A stretch of DNA of 64,000 bases from DASZQY01 sp963843565 (lineage in GTDB: Bacteria; Pseudomonadota; Alphaproteobacteria; Rhizobiales; Kaistiaceae), in NCBI GenBank assembly GCA_963843565.1, contig CAWJKY010000003.1, positions 186,001 through 250,000 on the forward strand, in the 5' to 3' direction. Under the pieces are notes generated by a model. That model was not told where the DNA came from. It did not search any database and was given only the letters and a program-made list of their open reading frames with translations. This document shows positions 45,503-53,740 of the stretch, one piece after another. Every line of letters begins with the position of its first letter. Position 1 is the first letter of the stretch. Both the position numbers and the translations under genes were made by a program.

Positions 45503-45592
45503 GGCGACCACGCCTCGGTTGACCCCCACCCGGTCGACGTTGTCGACCGACCTCCCCCTTGCAGGGGTAGGGGGCGCGTGCCCGCTCTTTCT

Positions 45593-45613
45593 CCTCCCCT
45601 TGAAAAGGGGAGG
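45593..45613. repeat. Intergenic 9-bp-stem palindrome between convergent genes
   Basis: CCTCCCCTT pairs exactly with AAGGGGAGG around a 3-base loop. It sits within about 160 bases of non-coding sequence between the convergent cobT and kinase genes, next to a second C-rich run. Such elements are common REP-like repeats in GC-rich alphaproteobacteria and can act as bidirectional 3' ends. Confidence 0.5.
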
Positions 45614-45660
45614 TCGATCCCGCTTAAGGCGGATCGGGAGGGGATCAGTCAGTCCGCGGC

Positions 45661-47202
45661 TCACCCCGTTCTGAGCCAGCTGCCGCCGCGGCCGGATGGC
45701 GCCGGGATCGGCGGCAGGGCCTGCATGACGCGCGACTGCGGGAAGGTGGCGATCACCTCCGTGCCCTCGCGAAGCTTCGACTTCAGCTCGAACGTGCCGT
45801 CGTGGGTCTGCATCAGCGCCTGCACGATCGGCAGGCCGAGGCCGGCGCCGCGCTCGGCGCTCTTGATGGCAATCGAGCCCTGACCGAAGGCCGACAGCAC
45901 GATCGGAATTTCTTCTGGCGGGATGCCCGGTCCGTTGTCGCGAACCGACAGAAACTGGCCGCCGGTCTCGGTCCAGCCGACCCCGATCTCGATCTCGCCG
46001 CCGGTCGGGGTGAACTTGATTGCGTTGGAGATCAGGTTGAGGGCGATCTGGCGGACGGCGCGCTCGTCTGCCCACAGCTTGGGCAGGTGGGCGTCGTAGT
46101 CTTCCTTGATGGTGATGTCCTTGGCGTTCGCCCTGATCTGGAGAAGGCTGCGGCTTTCCTCGGCGATGTAGGCGAGGTCGACCGCTTCCTCGTTCAGCTC
46201 GTAGCGACCCGCTTCGATGCGCGACAGGTCGAGGATCTCGTTGATCAGACCGAGCAGGTGCTGACCGCTGGTGTGAATGTCGCCAACGTATTCCTTGTAG
46301 GTCTCGTTGCCGACCGGGCCGAGGATCTCGTTCTTGATGATCTCCGAGAAACCGAGGATGGCGTTCAGCGGCGTGCGCAGTTCGTGGCTCATGGTCGCCA
46401 GGAACCGCGACTTGGCGAGGTTGGCCTCTTCGGCGCGGCGGCGCGACTCGTCGGAGATCGAGTTGGCAGTTTCGAGTTCGGCGATCAGCAGGTCCTTCTC
46501 GGCGCGGTACTCCAGCATGGTGTGGGTCGCCGACTGAAGGCGGGAGGCGAGGATCAGGAAGAAGAACTGGGCGGCGGCCGCCATGGCGGCAAGGGCCATG
46601 AACAGGATGCCGCCGCGGCTGAAGTTGATCCCGACGATGGCGATGGTCATGGGCAGCGTGGCGGCGGTCGCGGCCGGCAGAATCGTCGAGGCGAGCGAGG
46701 TGAACACCGCGATGACGATCAGCGCGGTGGCGAACTGGAAGACCTCGACACCGGCGACCGGTCCGGACATGCGCGGCAGCAGGAACATGATCGACGCCCA
46801 GGCGAGGCCGCCGATTGCGTCGGCCACGACGAACCGCGGGCGCCAGTGCCTGCTCACAACCTTCGCGGCGGGGGTGGCGATATACTTGCGGCAGAGCGCG
46901 ATCATGCCGACGTGGCAGGCCAGCACCGCTCCGACCCAGGCAGTGACCGACCACAGGTCGATCCACAGCAGCGCCGCCGTCGCTACAATCGCGATGAGCA
47001 GCGGGATGGCATACATGGAGCTGACGCGGTTCTGCGCGAACGTCAGCCCGAGTTCGTAATGGAAGGCGGGCCGGCCGGCGGCGCCCGACGTCAGCCGTTC
47101 GCGCGTGTCGCGGATGGTGCGCTGGACCGTGCGGCGACGCTCGGCACGTTCGCGGCTGACGGTGGTCTTGTCGCTTTCCGTCGTATTCGGATCGGCGTTC
47201 AT
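45661..47202 (-). CDS. Membrane histidine kinase (PdhS/PleC-like catalytic part)
   Basis: The 513-residue kinase starts with a basic cytoplasmic segment, then about six membrane helices in three pairs (about 60-230) without a large periplasmic domain. A coiled coil, HisKA (ATMSHELRTPLNAILGFSEI) and HATPase (N-box NLISNAIKFTP, lid DNGPGIP and GAGLGLPIV) follow. The catalytic half resembles the PleC/PdhS group, whose targets are often DivK-like regulators; no partner is encoded nearby. The frame continues upstream, but the ATG at MNADPN gives the natural start. Confidence 0.88.
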   Translation of the reverse strand: MNADPNTTESDKTTVSRERAERRRTVQRTIRDTRERLTSGAAGRPAFHYELGLTFAQNRVSSMYAIPLLIAIVATAALLWIDLWSVTAWVGAVLACHVGMIALCRKYIATPAAKVVSRHWRPRFVVADAIGGLAWASIMFLLPRMSGPVAGVEVFQFATALIVIAVFTSLASTILPAATAATLPMTIAIVGINFSRGGILFMALAAMAAAAQFFFLILASRLQSATHTMLEYRAEKDLLIAELETANSISDESRRRAEEANLAKSRFLATMSHELRTPLNAILGFSEIIKNEILGPVGNETYKEYVGDIHTSGQHLLGLINEILDLSRIEAGRYELNEEAVDLAYIAEESRSLLQIRANAKDITIKEDYDAHLPKLWADERAVRQIALNLISNAIKFTPTGGEIEIGVGWTETGGQFLSVRDNGPGIPPEEIPIVLSAFGQGSIAIKSAERGAGLGLPIVQALMQTHDGTFELKSKLREGTEVIATFPQSRVMQALPPIPAPSGRGGSWLRTG

Positions 47203-47323
47203 ACGCGCCTGAGGCCAGTCCCGGGAATGGATTGCGCCGCCCGTCGGCGACCGCTCCACAAGGTGGCCGAGAACGCTTAATGATTTGCTGCAAAAGATGT
47301 TTTCGGCGCGGGACGCGAGGCCA

Positions 47324-47974
47324 ATGAGGCGGGTGAAGAGCCAGGAAGGGAAGCCACCCCCGGGGGCGCTCGAGGCGCTGGCGGCGCGCATTTCCGCTTG
47401 TCGCGTCTGCCGCGATTCCCCCACCGGAAAACGCCTGCCGCACGAGCCGCGACCGGTCTTCCAGGTCTCCGAGACGGCGCGGATATGTATCGCCAGCCAG
47501 GCGCCCGGCGCGCGCGTCCACGCCTCCGGGCGGCCGTTCACGGACCCCTCCGGAGACCGGCTGCGGGGGTGGCTCGAGATGGACTCGGCGACCTTCTACG
47601 ATGCCAGCCAGGTTGCGATCGTTCCCATGGGCTTCTGCTTTCCGGGGCTGGATGCCAAAGGCGGCGACCTGCCGCCGCGGAGGGAATGCGCGCCGCTGTG
47701 GCTGGCCGATCTGTTCGCTCTTCTGCCGAGGATCGACCTGGTGCTGGCGGTCGGGTCCTACGCCCACCGCTGGCACCTGCCGGAGTGGGCGGGGGCGAGC
47801 CTCACCGAAACGGTCGCGGCCTGGCGGGAAATCATGGCGGCGAAGCGCCGGCCGCTGGTGCTGCCGCTGCCCCACCCGTCGTGGCGCAACAACGCCTGGA
47901 TCAAGCGCAACCCGTGGTTCGAGGCCGATCTGCTGCCGGTTGTCCGGCGTGAAGTCGCGAAGCGGCTTGGTTGA
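47324..47974 (+). CDS. Uracil-DNA glycosylase-family protein
   Basis: The 216-residue protein belongs to the UDG superfamily that excises uracil or related bases. Motif 1 is represented by ASQAPGARVHASGRPFTDPSG and motif 2 by PLPHPSWRNNAW. The CRVCRDS pair near the N-terminus may be part of a metal site, but the full four-cysteine iron-sulphur set of family 4 is not evident. Starts nine and thirteen codons upstream exist without ribosome sites. It is divergent from the kinase gene. Base specificity is not predictable. Confidence 0.8.
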   Translation: MRRVKSQEGKPPPGALEALAARISACRVCRDSPTGKRLPHEPRPVFQVSETARICIASQAPGARVHASGRPFTDPSGDRLRGWLEMDSATFYDASQVAIVPMGFCFPGLDAKGGDLPPRRECAPLWLADLFALLPRIDLVLAVGSYAHRWHLPEWAGASLTETVAAWREIMAAKRRPLVLPLPHPSWRNNAWIKRNPWFEADLLPVVRREVAKRLG

Positions 47975-47998
47975 CTTGGCGGCAAAACATTCTATATC
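47971..47998 (+). promoter_or_regulatory. Sigma-70-like promoter for the Lrp-type gene
   Basis: TTGACT and TATATC are separated by 16 bases, with the -35 overlapping the stop codon of the glycosylase gene. This is one of the best promoter-like matches in the window and lies about 75 bases before the regulator start codon. Confidence 0.55.
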
Positions 47999-48020
47999 GG
48001 CGAGCTTCCCGGCGCTGTCA

Positions 48021-48035
48021 TAGGAAATTATCCTA
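48021..48035. promoter_or_regulatory. TAGGA-N5-TCCTA dyad before the Lrp-type gene
   Basis: An inverted repeat with A/T-rich centre lies just downstream of the predicted transcription start. Lrp/AsnC regulators bind dyads of about this size and commonly control their own gene, so autoregulation is plausible. Confidence 0.45.
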
Positions 48036-48073
48036 CCCACGCGCCTCTTCCGGAATGAGATTCGGAGAACGTC

Positions 48074-48568
48074 ATGGTCGACCGCCTGGACCGCAAGATC
48101 CTGCAAATCCTGCAGGAAGACGCCACCGTGCCCGTTGCCGAGATCGGACGACGCGTCGGCCTGTCGACCACGCCGTGCTGGCGCCGCATCCAGAAGCTGG
48201 AAGAGGACGGCGTCATCGTCGGCCGCGTCGCGCTTCTCGACCCCGGCAAGGTCAACACCAATGTGACCGCGTTCGTCTCCATCACCACCAACCAGCACAA
48301 CGAGGAATGGCTACGGCGCTTCGCCGAGGTGATCCGCGAGATGCCGGAGGTGGCAGAATTCTACCGCATGGCCGGGCAGGTGGATTATCTTTTGCGCGTC
48401 GTGGTGCCCGACATCGCGTCCTACGACGCCTTCTACAAGCGGCTGATCGCCAAGATCGACATCTCGGACGTGTCGACCACGTTCGCGATGGAGCAGATCA
48501 AGTACACGACGGCGCTGCCGCTCAACTACATCGTCGTCGACAAGGAAAAGGGGCGGGCCAGCGCCTAA
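48074..48568 (+). CDS. Lrp/AsnC-family transcriptional regulator
   Basis: The 164-residue protein has the N-terminal AsnC helix-turn-helix (LDRKILQILQEDATVPVAEI, then GLSTTPCWRRIQKLEEDGVI) and a C-terminal RAM domain with EFYRMAGQVDYLLRVVVPD. These regulators sense amino acids and form octamers. A GGAGA site supports the start. Its stop overlaps the convergent AlkD-like gene by four bases. The regulated genes are unknown; the amino acid transporter a few genes away is a possible target. Confidence 0.93.
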   Translation: MVDRLDRKILQILQEDATVPVAEIGRRVGLSTTPCWRRIQKLEEDGVIVGRVALLDPGKVNTNVTAFVSITTNQHNEEWLRRFAEVIREMPEVAEFYRMAGQVDYLLRVVVPDIASYDAFYKRLIAKIDISDVSTTFAMEQIKYTTALPLNYIVVDKEKGRASA

Positions 48569-49278
48569 GGGACGCTCCGCCGCTTTGCAATGCGCGCAAG
48601 CTGCACCGGGTCGGTCAGCTCGCGGACGGCATCCTTGCCGATCCAGCGCGCCGTCTTGTCGTCTGAGGCGGCAAGCTTCTCGGCGAGCGCCAGTGCCGGC
48701 TCGTGCAGCGTCGGCGAGCGCTTGCCGATCTGCCGAAGCGCCCAGTTGACCGCCTTCCTGACGAAGTTGCGCTCGTCGGTGGCGGCTTCCGCGATGATCG
48801 GCAGGAAGGCGAGGAACACCGCGTCGGGCGCCTTCTTGTCGCGCACGGTGATGCCGGCGATGGTGGCGAAGGCGGCGCGGCGGACGAACTCGCGCTTGTC
48901 CTTGGCCCACCTGGCGACCTTCGCCGCCGCGTAGGGCGTGGCCGGGAACAGCTTCATGCACGCCTGATCGCAGAGGTCCCAAGAATCGAAGTCGGCGGCC
49001 CAGTTGTCCATCTGGCGGGGCGTGACCAGCTTGGGATCGTCGATGAGGGCGGCGAGGATGCGCGCCTCGTGGACTTCGGTCTCCCAGAGCGCCAGAGCGA
49101 GGTCGTGCTGGCGACGATACTTGCGGGCGAGCGGCCGCTGGGCCTCCATCGACACGCCATAGGCGCGCGCCGCGTTGATGCCGAAGCGCGCCATGCCGGC
49201 GCGGTTTTCCTCCGAACCCAGCGCCTTCAGCTCGGCGAGGATCGCCTTGACCGTGGCAGCGGTCGTCGTTTGCGCCAT
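48565..49278 (-). CDS. DNA alkylation repair protein, AlkD-like HEAT-repeat
   Basis: The 237-residue all-helical protein matches the AlkD/AlkC-type HEAT-repeat glycosylase fold: repeated helical pairs, the segment NWAADFDSWDLCDQACMKLF that carries the usual catalytic-region Trp/Asp residues, and DKREFVRRAAFATIAGITVRD. These enzymes remove positively charged alkylated bases. Its start codon overlaps the stop of the upstream dehydrogenase by one base (TGATG), so it ends a coupled minus-strand operon. Activity is inferred from the family. Confidence 0.85.
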   Translation of the reverse strand: MAQTTTAATVKAILAELKALGSEENRAGMARFGINAARAYGVSMEAQRPLARKYRRQHDLALALWETEVHEARILAALIDDPKLVTPRQMDNWAADFDSWDLCDQACMKLFPATPYAAAKVARWAKDKREFVRRAAFATIAGITVRDKKAPDAVFLAFLPIIAEAATDERNFVRKAVNWALRQIGKRSPTLHEPALALAEKLAASDDKTARWIGKDAVRELTDPVQLARIAKRRSVP

Positions 49279-50150
49279 CAGTCCCTTTCGAGGAGTGCGA
49301 TCAGACTCGAGGTGTCCCAGCGCTTGCCGCCCATCGCCTGGACCTCGGCGTAGAACTGGTCGACCAGCGCCGCCACCGGCAGGCGCGCGTTGTTGGCACG
49401 GCCTTCGGCGAGCGCGATGGCGAGGTCCTTGCGCATCCAGTCGACGGCGAAGCCGTAGTCGAACTTGCCGGCGTTCATGGTCTTGTAGCGGTTCTCCATC
49501 TGCCAAGATTGCGCGGCGCCCTTTGAGATGACGCCGATCACCTTCTCGACGTCGAGACCGGCGTGCTTGGCGAAGTGGATGCCCTCGGCGAGACCCTGGA
49601 CGAGCCCGGCGATGCAGATCTGGTTGACCATCTTGGTGAGCTGGCCGCTGCCCAGCGGCCCCATCAGACCCACCATCTTCGCGTAGGCGTCGATGACCGG
49701 CTTCGCCTTCTCGAAGGTCGCCGGGTCGCCACCGACCATCACGGTCAACTGGCCGTTCTCGGCGCCGGCCTGGCCGCCAGAGACGGGCGCATCCAGGAAG
49801 CCGATGCCCGTCGCAGCGGCGGCTTCGCCGATCTCGCGGGCAACGGTCGCCGAGGCGGTGGTGTTATCGATCAGGATGGCGCCGGCCTTCATGCCGGCAA
49901 GGGCGCCGTCGGACCCGAAGACGACCGAGCGCAGGTCGTCGTCGTTGCCGACGCAGGTGAAGACGAAGTCGGCGCCGGTGGCTGCTTCCTTCGGAGTGGC
50001 GCCGGCCTTGCCGCCGTGATCCTTGACCCAGGCGGCGGCCTTGGCGGCGGTGCGGTTATAGACGGTGACGGCGTGGCCGCCGCGCCCGGCGAGGTGGCCG
50101 GCCATGGGATAGCCCATGACTCCGAGGCCGATGAAGGCGACGTTTGCCAT
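49278..50150 (-). CDS. 3-Hydroxyisobutyrate dehydrogenase-family oxidoreductase
   Basis: The 290-residue NAD(P)-dependent beta-hydroxyacid dehydrogenase has a Rossmann motif (VAFIGLGVMGYPMA), the substrate-binding signature FLDAPVSGGQAGAENGQL, and the catalytic Lys in GSGQLTKMVNQI. A C-terminal helical domain follows. Valine breakdown (3-hydroxyisobutyrate) or tartronate semialdehyde reduction are the usual roles; sequence alone does not decide. It lies between an amino acid ABC permease and the AlkD-like gene, all on one strand. Confidence 0.88.
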   Translation of the reverse strand: MANVAFIGLGVMGYPMAGHLAGRGGHAVTVYNRTAAKAAAWVKDHGGKAGATPKEAATGADFVFTCVGNDDDLRSVVFGSDGALAGMKAGAILIDNTTASATVAREIGEAAAATGIGFLDAPVSGGQAGAENGQLTVMVGGDPATFEKAKPVIDAYAKMVGLMGPLGSGQLTKMVNQICIAGLVQGLAEGIHFAKHAGLDVEKVIGVISKGAAQSWQMENRYKTMNAGKFDYGFAVDWMRKDLAIALAEGRANNARLPVAALVDQFYAEVQAMGGKRWDTSSLIALLERD

Positions 50151-50174
50151 TCGATTGAGACCTTCCTGCTGTGG

Positions 50175-51038
50175 CTATCTGCGAACCTGATGGCGGGTGA
50201 GCCGGCGTTCGAAACCATCGATGAAGTGGCTCAGCACCTGCACCAGCAGGAGATAGAACACCGCGGCCCACAGGTAAAACGACAGGTCGTAGGTCTTGGA
50301 AAAGATGAAGCGGGTCTGCCCCATCAGGTCGAGCACGGTGACGATGCTGGAAATGGCCGAGGCCTTGATCAGCAGGATGATCTCGTTGCCGTAGGGGCGC
50401 AGCGCGTAAATCAGCGCCTGGGGCATGACGATGCGGCGCATGGTGAGCAGGCGGCGGATGCCGAGCGCGTCGGCCGCCTCCCACTGGCCGCGGCCGACGT
50501 TGCGGATGGCGCCGGAGAGGATCTCCGACTGATAGGCTGCGGTGTTGAGGGTGAAGGCGAAGGCGGCGCAGTTGAAGGCGTCCTTGAAGAACCACCACAG
50601 GCCCGCCGCCTCGAGCTGGGCGTGGAATTCGCCGGCGCCGTAGTAGATGACGAACAACTGGGCGATCAGCGGCGTGCCACGGAAGAAGTACGAGTAGGCG
50701 TAGGCGAGGGTGCCAAACAGGGGGTTCTTCGACAGGCGGCCGGCGGCGACCGGAATGGAGACCACGGCGCCGGCAACGAAGGAGATGGCGACCAGCGCGA
50801 TGGTCGTGAAGAAGCCCATGAGGATGCGGCCGCCGTAGCTGAAGCGCAGCGTGCGGTAGCTGAACAGCTTGCCGAGGTCGTTGAGGTAGGCGGAGACGGC
50901 GACGTAATCGACCGAGCGGATGAGGGCGTAGAGGATCAGCAACGCCACCAGCACCCACAGCGTGATGAGCACCCAGCCGGTGGCGGTGGCGCCGGAAAGC
51001 GGCGCGCGGCGGACCGGGGGGAGGGCGGCGACGGTCAT
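50175..51038 (-). CDS. Polar amino acid ABC transporter permease (HisM-like)
   Basis: The 287-residue inner-membrane permease has about five helices after an N-terminal extension. The ATPase-contacting EAA-type loop reads EAADALGIRRLLTMRRIVMPQ. The N-terminal half includes TLRFSYGGRILMGFFTTIAL, typical of HisM/ArtM-type subunits. Its start overlaps the stop of the second permease gene by four bases. Together with that subunit and the binding protein it should import basic or other polar amino acids. Confidence 0.9.
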   Translation of the reverse strand: MTVAALPPVRRAPLSGATATGWVLITLWVLVALLILYALIRSVDYVAVSAYLNDLGKLFSYRTLRFSYGGRILMGFFTTIALVAISFVAGAVVSIPVAAGRLSKNPLFGTLAYAYSYFFRGTPLIAQLFVIYYGAGEFHAQLEAAGLWWFFKDAFNCAAFAFTLNTAAYQSEILSGAIRNVGRGQWEAADALGIRRLLTMRRIVMPQALIYALRPYGNEIILLIKASAISSIVTVLDLMGQTRFIFSKTYDLSFYLWAAVFYLLLVQVLSHFIDGFERRLTRHQVRR

Positions 51039-51745
51039 CGCTGGGCGCCCCCGCGCGACACCCAGGCGTCAATCCGCCAGATGCCGAGCGACGAGAGCAT
51101 CGACAGGATGAGGTAGATCAGACAGGCGACCGAGAAGAAGAAGAACGGCTCCTTGGTGTAGCCGACGGCGACCGAGGTTTCGCGCAGCAGGTCGTTGAGG
51201 CTGATGACCGAGACGAGGGCGGTGTCCTTCATCACGTTCAGCCACAGGTTCGACAGGCCGGGGAGCGCGATGCGGATCAACTGCGGCAGGATGATCTTGC
51301 GGAAGGTGACGCCACGGCGGAGGCCCAGCGCGCTTGCCGCCTCGTACTGGCCGCGCGGAATGCCCTTGAAGGCGGACGAGAAGACCTCGCTGGAATAGCC
51401 CGACAGCACCAGACCGAGGGCCACCATGCCGGCGATGAACGGGCTGATCTCGAACGGATGGCCGAAGACCGCCTGGGAAGCGGACGACACCATGAACTGG
51501 GCGCCGTAGTAGACGATGAACAGCGTCAGAAGCTCTGGGATGCCGCGGAAGATGGTGGTGTAGATCTGCGCGGAAGCGCGGATCAGAGGGTCCGGCGACT
51601 GCTTGCCGAGGGAGACGAAGAGCCCCACGACGAAGCCGACCGGAAGGGTCGCCAGGGACAGCGTGATGGTGATGAAGGCGCCGGCGGCGAGCTCATCGGC
51701 CCAGCCGTTCGGTCCCCATTCAAGCAGCGATAGAAGATCCTGCAA
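51035..51745 (-). CDS. Polar amino acid ABC transporter permease (HisQ-like)
   Basis: The 236-residue permease has five or so membrane helices and the coupling loop EAASALGLRRGVTFRKIILPQ. GFVVGLFVSLGKQSPDPLIRA and FRGIPELLTLF are typical of HisQ. The start appears to be TTG; no ATG lies near the N-terminus. It follows the substrate-binding protein gene with a 70-base gap and is coupled to the HisM-like subunit. The cognate ATPase gene is not in the window. Confidence 0.9.
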   Translation of the reverse strand: MQDLLSLLEWGPNGWADELAAGAFITITLSLATLPVGFVVGLFVSLGKQSPDPLIRASAQIYTTIFRGIPELLTLFIVYYGAQFMVSSASQAVFGHPFEISPFIAGMVALGLVLSGYSSEVFSSAFKGIPRGQYEAASALGLRRGVTFRKIILPQLIRIALPGLSNLWLNVMKDTALVSVISLNDLLRETSVAVGYTKEPFFFFSVACLIYLILSMLSSLGIWRIDAWVSRGGAQR

Positions 51746-51816
51746 ACCGAGGCGCCCACCCGAGCATCAGCGGAAGCGGAGCCGGGCGGGAGGCCCGGCT
51801 CCGTCCACAGGTTTCT

Positions 51817-52602
51817 TCAGCCGCCGTAGGCGTTGAAGGAGAAGTACTTGTCGTTGATCTTCTTGTAGGTGCCGTTGGCGATGATCGCCGCCAAAGCCTT
51901 GTTGAGGATCTCGCGAAGGTCGTTGTCCGACTTGCGAATACCGATACCGGTGCCGACGCCGTGGATGGCGGGCACGATCGGCAAGGTGCCGAGAATCTTG
52001 CAGCAGGTGCCGGCGTCGGAGTTCACCCAGTCGCTGAGCACGACGACGTCGTCCATCACCGAGTCGAGACGACCGGCGGCGATGTCGAGTTTGAAGTCGT
52101 CGGAGCTCTTGTAATACTTGATCTCCGAGTTCGGATACGTCGCCTCGGCATAGGCGGCGTGGGTCGTCGACGACTGGACGCCGATCGACTTGCCGGCGAG
52201 ATCGTCAGGCGTCGTGCCCTTGAGGTCGCTGTCCTTGGGCACGGCGATCGCCGGCGGCGTGTTGTAGATCTTGTCGGTGAAGCTGATCATCTTCTCACGC
52301 TCGGGCGTGATCGACATGGACGACAGGATGCCGTCGATCTTGCCGGACTGGAGCGCCGGGATGATGCCGTCCCAATCCTGGTTGACGTACTCGCACTTGA
52401 GCTTCGCCTCGGCGCACAGCGCCTTGCCGATGTCGATGTCGAAGCCGACGATGTTGCCGGCCGAGTCCTGGGATTCGAACGGCGGATAGGTCGCGTCGGC
52501 ACCGAAGATGACGGTGTCCTTCATCCAGTCCTTGGCGGACGCGAAGCTGGTCGCGGCGGCGAGGGCCGCGACCGCGATGAATACTCGGGAAACGATCTTC
52601 AT
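51817..52602 (-). CDS. Periplasmic amino-acid-binding protein (HisJ/ArgT-like)
   Basis: The 261-residue protein has a signal peptide cleaved near ASFASA. The type II binding-protein core shows FGADATYPPFESQDSAG, the family signature GFDIDIGKALCAEAKLKC and WDGIIPALQSGKIDGILSSM, which form the amino acid carboxylate and amino group sites. Three further cysteines (DAGTCCK and one near the N-terminus) may form disulphides. An AAAGGA site supports the ATG. It heads the transporter operon; lysine/arginine/ornithine/histidine-type substrates are typical. Confidence 0.92.
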   Translation of the reverse strand: MKIVSRVFIAVAALAAATSFASAKDWMKDTVIFGADATYPPFESQDSAGNIVGFDIDIGKALCAEAKLKCEYVNQDWDGIIPALQSGKIDGILSSMSITPEREKMISFTDKIYNTPPAIAVPKDSDLKGTTPDDLAGKSIGVQSSTTHAAYAEATYPNSEIKYYKSSDDFKLDIAAGRLDSVMDDVVVLSDWVNSDAGTCCKILGTLPIVPAIHGVGTGIGIRKSDNDLREILNKALAAIIANGTYKKINDKYFSFNAYGG

Positions 52603-52788
52603 GATTGTCCTTTCTTGACCTCGCGGCCGTCCCTCAAATCGATCAACCCCTCCGGGCGGCACGCGGATCACTGATACTTTCATCGTTCCGTGGCCGCGCG
52701 CAACCGCTTATGGCCAAGAAGGCTGCAAGGCCCGGGCCATTTGGGGTGCGTACGTTCCCGACGGGGAGCCAACTCCTTCCCGCCCTGG

Positions 52789-52808
52789 ATCCCCGCTTTC
52801 GCGGGGAT
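52789..52808. repeat. REP-like palindrome
   Basis: ATCCCCGC-TTTC-GCGGGGAT is a perfect 8-bp stem with a 4-base loop. The surrounding CTGGATCCCCGC...GGGATGAGC wording is a repeat type widespread between genes of proteobacteria. Confidence 0.65.
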
Positions 52809-53467
52809 GAGCGGTTGGGAGGCGGGCGCGTCGGTTCGTTCCCGCGAGCGGCTCCGCCCCGGGTTGTAGTTTGCGTCCCTCTTGGTCGGCCCTCGAAATG
52901 AATCGAGGGGGTGGCGGGCGCTCAATCGAGTGCCTTCCGGGTAGTCCGAGTGCGGCGCTCAACTCAGCGCCCGCCGCGGCGATTTGTGTCCTCCGACACC
53001 CGCGCTCCAGGCAGCAGGCGGACGGACCCACCTTAAGAGCGGGCGACCCGTCCTGACGGCGCCGCGCGCCGGGAAGCTCCCGGGGTTGGCGCTAGCCTGC
53101 CGCCCTTAAGGTCAGCGACTGTGACAGCCGGTCGTAATGCCGGCGGGCGGATCTTGCGGAAGCCTCCCGAGGCCCGGGGGTGCGAACACCGCCGGCTTGG
53201 GTCTCCCCTCACCGACGTCTCCAACGCGGAGACAGCCGCAGGCGCCGCTCCCTGCTCCGCAACGGTTCGCTTCGCGCGATGCGACCCCTCGGGTGAGCAG
53301 GGACGGGTGCATTATCGCGTGGGGGCAGGGGGCGGGGATAAGTAATTGCTGCCTGCGGGATAGGTCCAGAGGTTGTTCACCCCTCACCTCGTTTCTTTAG
53401 GGCTCGCTTCGCTCGCCAAGAGAAACGGTCCATGCCGGCCCTCGCTTGCGCTCGGGCGTTCGTCGCT

Positions 53468-53492
53468 CGAAACAGTCCACTGGACTGTTTCG
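53468..53492. repeat. 12-bp perfect inverted repeat
   Basis: CGAAACAGTCCA and TGGACTGTTTCG flank a single C. It is the longest perfect dyad in the non-coding region, and its right arm recurs 73 bases downstream. Confidence 0.65.
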
Positions 53493-53571
53493 CTCGCTGC
53501 GCTCACCGCTCCTCACCCCCTCAAGGGGGAGGTTGGGCGGCGCGTACCTCCGCTGGACTGTTTCGCTCGCT
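53480..53571 (+). repeat. 19-bp direct repeat (two copies)
   Basis: CTGGACTGTTTCGCTCGCT occurs at 53480-53498 and again at 53553-53571. The first copy forms the right arm of the inverted repeat. The A/T-poor flanks contain further GCTTCGCTCGC echoes, so this is probably a genome-wide short repeat family. Confidence 0.65.
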
Positions 53572-53740
53572 TCGCCCGCCCCTTCTTGCTCCACAAAGGG
53601 CGAGGGGTGGCAGCCCGGCTCATCGCGCGTCATTTCCCAAGGGAATGTTGGCGCTAACCCAAGCGCCGGTTGACCCGGGCGGCGCGGCGTCTAAATTCCC
53701 GCGCGACCCGCGCCCCGCCCGCTCCACCAAAAGGAAAACC

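Larger units (their letters stand above)
52603..53740. other. 1.1-kb region without a recognisable gene
   Basis: No reading frame here resembles a protein: candidate frames are short, arginine/proline-rich and overlap in several phases. The left part (to about 52700) holds the promoter of the binding-protein gene. Further right are a REP-like palindrome, a long C/G-rich stretch, a perfect inverted repeat and a 19-bp direct repeat. I could not match any part to rnpB, ssrA, 6S, SRP RNA or a riboswitch. Confidence 0.6.

Noticed and set aside
44660..48298. Very long minus-strand open frame (over 1200 codons) across cobT, the kinase and the glycosylase gene
   Set aside because: It runs through several well-supported genes in other frames and has no recognisable domain; typical high-GC artefact.
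53469..53571. CRISPR-like repeats
   Set aside because: Only two copies of a 19-bp unit at unequal context, no regular spacers and no cas genes.
53432..53740. Upstream extension of the apbC frame into the repeat region
   Set aside because: The extra 103 residues are repeat-derived and unlike Mrp proteins; AAGGA precedes the internal ATG.
52603..53740. Possible stable RNA gene (rnpB, ssrA, 6S, SRP)
   Set aside because: No diagnostic conserved stretches of these RNAs were found by eye; kept only as an unexplained non-coding region.
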